This document shows, in pieces, positions 61,249 to 64,000 of a DNA stretch of 64,000 nt. The position numbers and the translations under genes are program-made. The notes under the pieces were generated by a model. The model did not search any database. It had not been told where the DNA came from and saw only the letters and a list, made by a program, of their open reading frames with translations. Each line of letters opens with the position of its first letter. Position 1 is the first letter of the stretch. The stretch is from Lentilactobacillus buchneri (lineage in GTDB: Bacteria; Bacillota; Bacilli; Lactobacillales; Lactobacillaceae). The stretch lies in NCBI RefSeq assembly GCF_018314255.1, contig NZ_CP073066.1:1116001-1180000 (forward strand). The letters are read 5' to 3'.

Positions 61249-62771
61249 TGACTGTTGACCTCGGCAATCACTGCTTTAATGTCGACCTTCCCGTTAGAGC
61301 TCAACGGCAGTGATTTTTGATAAACAATCTTTTGTGGAATCATGTAGGCCATCATATCCTGCCCCAAGTTCTTCTTAATCGCCGCGGTGAGTTCCAAGTT
61401 ATTCTTGAAATCATTTTCCTGCGGTACAACGTAGGCAATCAGCATTGACACGGTGTGCTGTGAGTTGTACTTGGGCACCACCACCGCCTGCTTGACGTGT
61501 TCTTCTTTGCTAACTAGTGCGGAAACGTCTTCCAATTCGATTCGGAAACCGTTGAGCTTAATCTGAAAGTCTTTCCGGCCAAAGTAGCGCAGCAGGCCAT
61601 CTGCAGCCATGGTGACAATATCGCCGGTTCGATAAGCCTGCTGGTCGCCGATTTTAAAGAAGGCCTGAGCATTTTTCTCAGGGTTGTTGATGTAGCCCTT
61701 GGAAACGTTCTGCCCGTAGATGACCAACTCACCTTTCTGGCCATCGGTTACCTGAACACCATTTTCGTCGACCACCTGGGCATTCATGCCGGGTTTAAGG
61801 TAGCCGATTGGCAGCCGCTCATAGTGATTCAAAATGTCATTGGTAATTTCAATTTCGGTAATTGCCACCGTTGATTCAGTTGGCCCATATGTATTAAAAA
61901 TATGAGCAGCCGGGAACCGTTTGTTAAGGGCAGCCGCGGTATTGTGGGTTAATTCCTCGCCGCAGAAGAGAAAATCATGTAACTTCGGATAATGGGCCTG
62001 ATCAAAAGTTGATTCCAGCAGGCAAATGTCGACAAATGATGGGGTTGAAACCCAGGTGTTAATCGGCATCGTCCGCAGTGCCGTGAATAAGACGATAAAA
62101 TTATCGGTGGTCTTTTTGGATAAGACATGAAGCGTGCCGCCTTGGAAAAGTGTTGGATACAGGCTCATGACCGACAAATCAAACGAGTAGGCCGGCTGCT
62201 GAAGCATCTGCAGATCCTTTGGCAAGTCGAAAGCATCACTCACCATCCAGTCGACAAAGCCGGCCAGGTTGTTGTAACTGATTTCGACACCCTTTGGAAC
62301 ACCAGTAGTTCCCGAAGTGAAAATGATGTAGTAGGTTTGATCTCCATGAACCGGATGGGTCAGTCGATAATCAACTTTTTCCAGGCAAATGTGGTCGAGC
62401 TGTTCCTGATCAATTTCTGGAATATCCGGCAGTTTCTCCGGTAATGGCTCAGTCGCGATGACCGCCACCGGTTTGGCAATCTGATTAATCATTTCCAAAC
62501 GTTCCTTAGGTGAATTGATGTCCACCGGAATGTATGGGTGACCGGATTTAACCGCCGCCAAAAATGACACGATCATCGTAAAGGCCTTGCCGCCAAAGAC
62601 GATGATTGGCTGGTTCAGCGGTAGTGCCATCGAGTCGATCCGCTCCGCTAAAGCATCCGAGTAATCTTTAAGTTCTTGATACGTGTGGTTCTCGCCATCG
62701 TAGGCGTAAGCAACCTTATCCCCCTGTTTTTGTGCATGTGAATCGATTGTTGAAATGAGCGTTTCAATCAT
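61245..62771 (-). CDS. dltA: D-alanine--[D-alanyl carrier protein] ligase
   Basis: This is a 508-residue adenylation enzyme. The ATP-binding P-loop TSGTTGVPKG is at residues 152-161, with IFNTYGPTEST and YRTGD further along and the final lysine in SSNGKVDIKAV. It activates D-alanine with ATP and loads it on DltC. The start has GGGGGAA upstream. It follows dltX by 14 bases. Confidence 0.96.
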   Translation of the reverse strand: MIETLISTIDSHAQKQGDKVAYAYDGENHTYQELKDYSDALAERIDSMALPLNQPIIVFGGKAFTMIVSFLAAVKSGHPYIPVDINSPKERLEMINQIAKPVAVIATEPLPEKLPDIPEIDQEQLDHICLEKVDYRLTHPVHGDQTYYIIFTSGTTGVPKGVEISYNNLAGFVDWMVSDAFDLPKDLQMLQQPAYSFDLSVMSLYPTLFQGGTLHVLSKKTTDNFIVLFTALRTMPINTWVSTPSFVDICLLESTFDQAHYPKLHDFLFCGEELTHNTAAALNKRFPAAHIFNTYGPTESTVAITEIEITNDILNHYERLPIGYLKPGMNAQVVDENGVQVTDGQKGELVIYGQNVSKGYINNPEKNAQAFFKIGDQQAYRTGDIVTMAADGLLRYFGRKDFQIKLNGFRIELEDVSALVSKEEHVKQAVVVPKYNSQHTVSMLIAYVVPQENDFKNNLELTAAIKKNLGQDMMAYMIPQKIVYQKSLPLSSNGKVDIKAVIAEVNSQ

Positions 62772-62785
62772 CTGGTTGTTCCCCC

Positions 62786-62929
62786 TTAGAAGTCGTTATA
62801 GATAAATTTCGCTTGATTAATGCCGCTATAGTCGTAGAGGTAAAAAAGAACCAACATGATCGAAAAGTAGATGAGCGTCGTGATCGTAAAGCGCACCCAC
62901 GGCTTTTGCAACCATTGTCGTACTGGCAT
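62786..62929 (-). CDS. dltX: teichoic acid D-alanine incorporation-associated protein
   Basis: This is a 47-residue single-span membrane protein. One helix (FTITTLIYFSIMLVLFYLY) is followed by the conserved C-terminus FIYNDF. DltX carries D-alanine as an intermediate on this C-terminal motif between DltB and DltD. I start at MPVRQWLQKP with AAGGGGG nine bases before; the longer frame is not supported. Confidence 0.92.
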   Translation of the reverse strand: MPVRQWLQKPWVRFTITTLIYFSIMLVLFYLYDYSGINQAKFIYNDF

Positions 62930-63020
62930 ATGATCATCCCCCTTGTTAAATGGGTAACGTTTCGTCACCCATATAATATCTTGTTTTACAGCGCTTTCAA
63001 TCAAAGCGACCTTTCAATTT

Positions 63021-64000
63021 TTACGTTGCCAGGTCGTCAAATAACCTGGCAGCTAAGTTTTGAATCTGGTTGGCCGGCCGGTAGTCGTTGCTGAGTAAAA
63101 CGACACCGGATTTGCCATTACGAGTGATGAACAATGACGATTCATATCCGTAGCCAATGCCATGGGAGTGAATCCCGTTTTGCTGGTTATAAATACCGCC
63201 GCCATACGGGGCATTGAGACCCGGCTGATGCAAAATGGCTACGCTGGCTTTCGGAATAATCTTTCCTTTGAGGATCGCCTGCTCAACCTTGAAGAGGTCA
63301 AACGGGGTCATGAAAACCTGGCCGGTTCCCAATTCATTTTGCATCGATGCTTTGGCTTCGTGATACTGCCTGCTATAATTTTGTTTCAGTTGGTTAGCAG
63401 CCAACCAGTGGTACCCAAGCGTCCGGTTCGGTCGAGTGCCCCAATGTTGAACGAAGCCGGTCCCCTTGAGGTTCAGCGGTTTGGTAAACAGCTGATCGAA
63501 ATATTTGCCGTATGACTTGTGGGTAATTTTGGAAATAATCCCCGCCAATACGACGAAGTTGACCGGTTGGTACCAGTCCTTATACTTTGGTGATCGAGTG
63601 ACGATGTGGTTAACCGCGTACTTAATGACGTTTTCTTCATTCAGTGTGCGGACCGAACCGGCCTCACTCATCGTCAAACCGGAATCCATATCCATTAGAT
63701 TGCGGATGGTGATGTTCCGGGAATTGGCAATCTTTGGATAGTACTTCGACAGCTTGGTGTTCAATGACAACTTGCCCTGAGTGATCAGCTTCATTGCCAT
63801 TACCGCCGTCAGTGATTTTTGAATGGATAGAATTTGAAATTCCGAGCTGGGTGTATTTGGGATGTCTGATTTGTAATTGGCATAACCGAAGCCCTGCTGG
63901 TAGAGAATGTGGTTATTTTTGACAATAATCGCCGAGCCGACAAAGTGATTACGCTTCAGGTAACTGGTAATCTGCTTGGTCTGCTGGGTCGTTTTGTGCT
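63021..64000 (-). CDS. DltE/PbpX-like serine hydrolase at the head of the dlt operon (5' end outside the window)
   Basis: The frame runs open to the window end, so the N-terminus (signal peptide) is missing; 326 codons are visible. The active serine motif is SIQKSLTAV and the tyrosine region is WYQPVNFVVLAG. It is a beta-lactamase-fold serine hydrolase. In Lactiplantibacillus plantarum the gene in front of dltX (earlier called pbpX2) codes for DltE, a D-alanine esterase acting on lipoteichoic acid; position and fold match. The GW-like domain present in the second paralogue cannot be judged because of the truncation. Confidence 0.82.
   Translation of the reverse strand, partial: HKTTQQTKQITSYLKRNHFVGSAIIVKNNHILYQQGFGYANYKSDIPNTPSSEFQILSIQKSLTAVMAMKLITQGKLSLNTKLSKYYPKIANSRNITIRNLMDMDSGLTMSEAGSVRTLNEENVIKYAVNHIVTRSPKYKDWYQPVNFVVLAGIISKITHKSYGKYFDQLFTKPLNLKGTGFVQHWGTRPNRTLGYHWLAANQLKQNYSRQYHEAKASMQNELGTGQVFMTPFDLFKVEQAILKGKIIPKASVAILHQPGLNAPYGGGIYNQQNGIHSHGIGYGYESSLFITRNGKSGVVLLSNDYRPANQIQNLAARLFDDLAT

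Noticed and set aside
1..64000. CRISPR arrays, prophage genes or rRNA
   Set aside because: No regularly spaced repeats, no phage structural genes and no rRNA signatures were seen in the window.

Overview
The window looks like a chromosomal segment of a low-GC Gram-positive lactic acid bacterium of the family Lactobacillaceae, most probably a heterofermenter of the Lentilactobacillus/Levilactobacillus type. The pointers are a gadC-gadB-gltX operon, a dltXABCD operon with a DltE-type serine hydrolase in front, ferrochelatase without other heme genes, a YfcC transporter, two FluC genes, T-box control of a permease and CcpA-type cre sites. The species is an inference; no rRNA is present.

Layout. 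1-4.6 kb: a MerR regulator cut by the window edge, a TauE/SafE permease, a small membrane protein, an aldo/keto reductase with a divergent MerR regulator, and a CPBP protease. 4.8-15 kb: two OppA-type lipoproteins, an uncharacterised helical protein, a flavodoxin-like protein with a membrane tail, the hemH-mntH operon and a second aldo/keto reductase. 15-20 kb: a glycerol-3-phosphate operon (ugpC-A-E-B plus a glycerophosphodiesterase) behind a PhoP-box-like array, with a second phosphodiesterase at 23.3 kb. 20.3-23.2 kb: a broken DUF2975 gene, its XRE regulator and a secreted S53 peptidase. 24-33 kb: housekeeping and accessory enzymes, a probable small RNA, a 40-residue peptide gene with a perfect cre, and an amino acid permease under a T-box.

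33-40.6 kb: an MFS efflux remnant behind an intact promoter with twin operators, then a lacI / SLC45 transporter / alpha-1,6-glucosidase cassette bracketed by 79-bp direct repeats. The repeats are copies of the 3' end of the oppA gene to its right. 40.7-43.2 kb: a YfcC transporter and an ECF S component. 43.3-44.3 kb: a complete IS30-family element with a 4-bp target duplication inside the last codons of a DUF436 gene. 45-52.2 kb: an unknown protein, gltX, gadB, gadC, a TetR-type regulator and the genes for tRNA-Gln and tRNA-Glu, which together form a glutamate acid-resistance block that looks AT-rich by eye. 52.2-57 kb: two FluC genes, a QorB-like reductase, an ABC ATPase whose Walker A lysine is replaced by glutamate, and a cre-controlled secreted GH43-like hydrolase. 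57-64 kb: the D-alanylation operon flanked by two serine hydrolases, the first cut by the window end.

How it works together. Several units are paired with visible control sites: phosphate starvation (ugp), carbon catabolite control (sugar cassette, GH43, 40-residue peptide), amino acid supply (T-box) and MerR or TetR-type operators. Signs of genome flux are frequent: an IS insertion, a direct-repeat-bounded cassette, a nonsense mutation, a gutted transporter and a damaged ATPase. I found no clearly new defence or biosynthetic system. The best candidates for new biology are the small RNA at 25.6 kb, the cre-linked 40-residue peptide, the SD-hairpin arrangement of gadB, and the cassette whose boundaries are an oppA tail.
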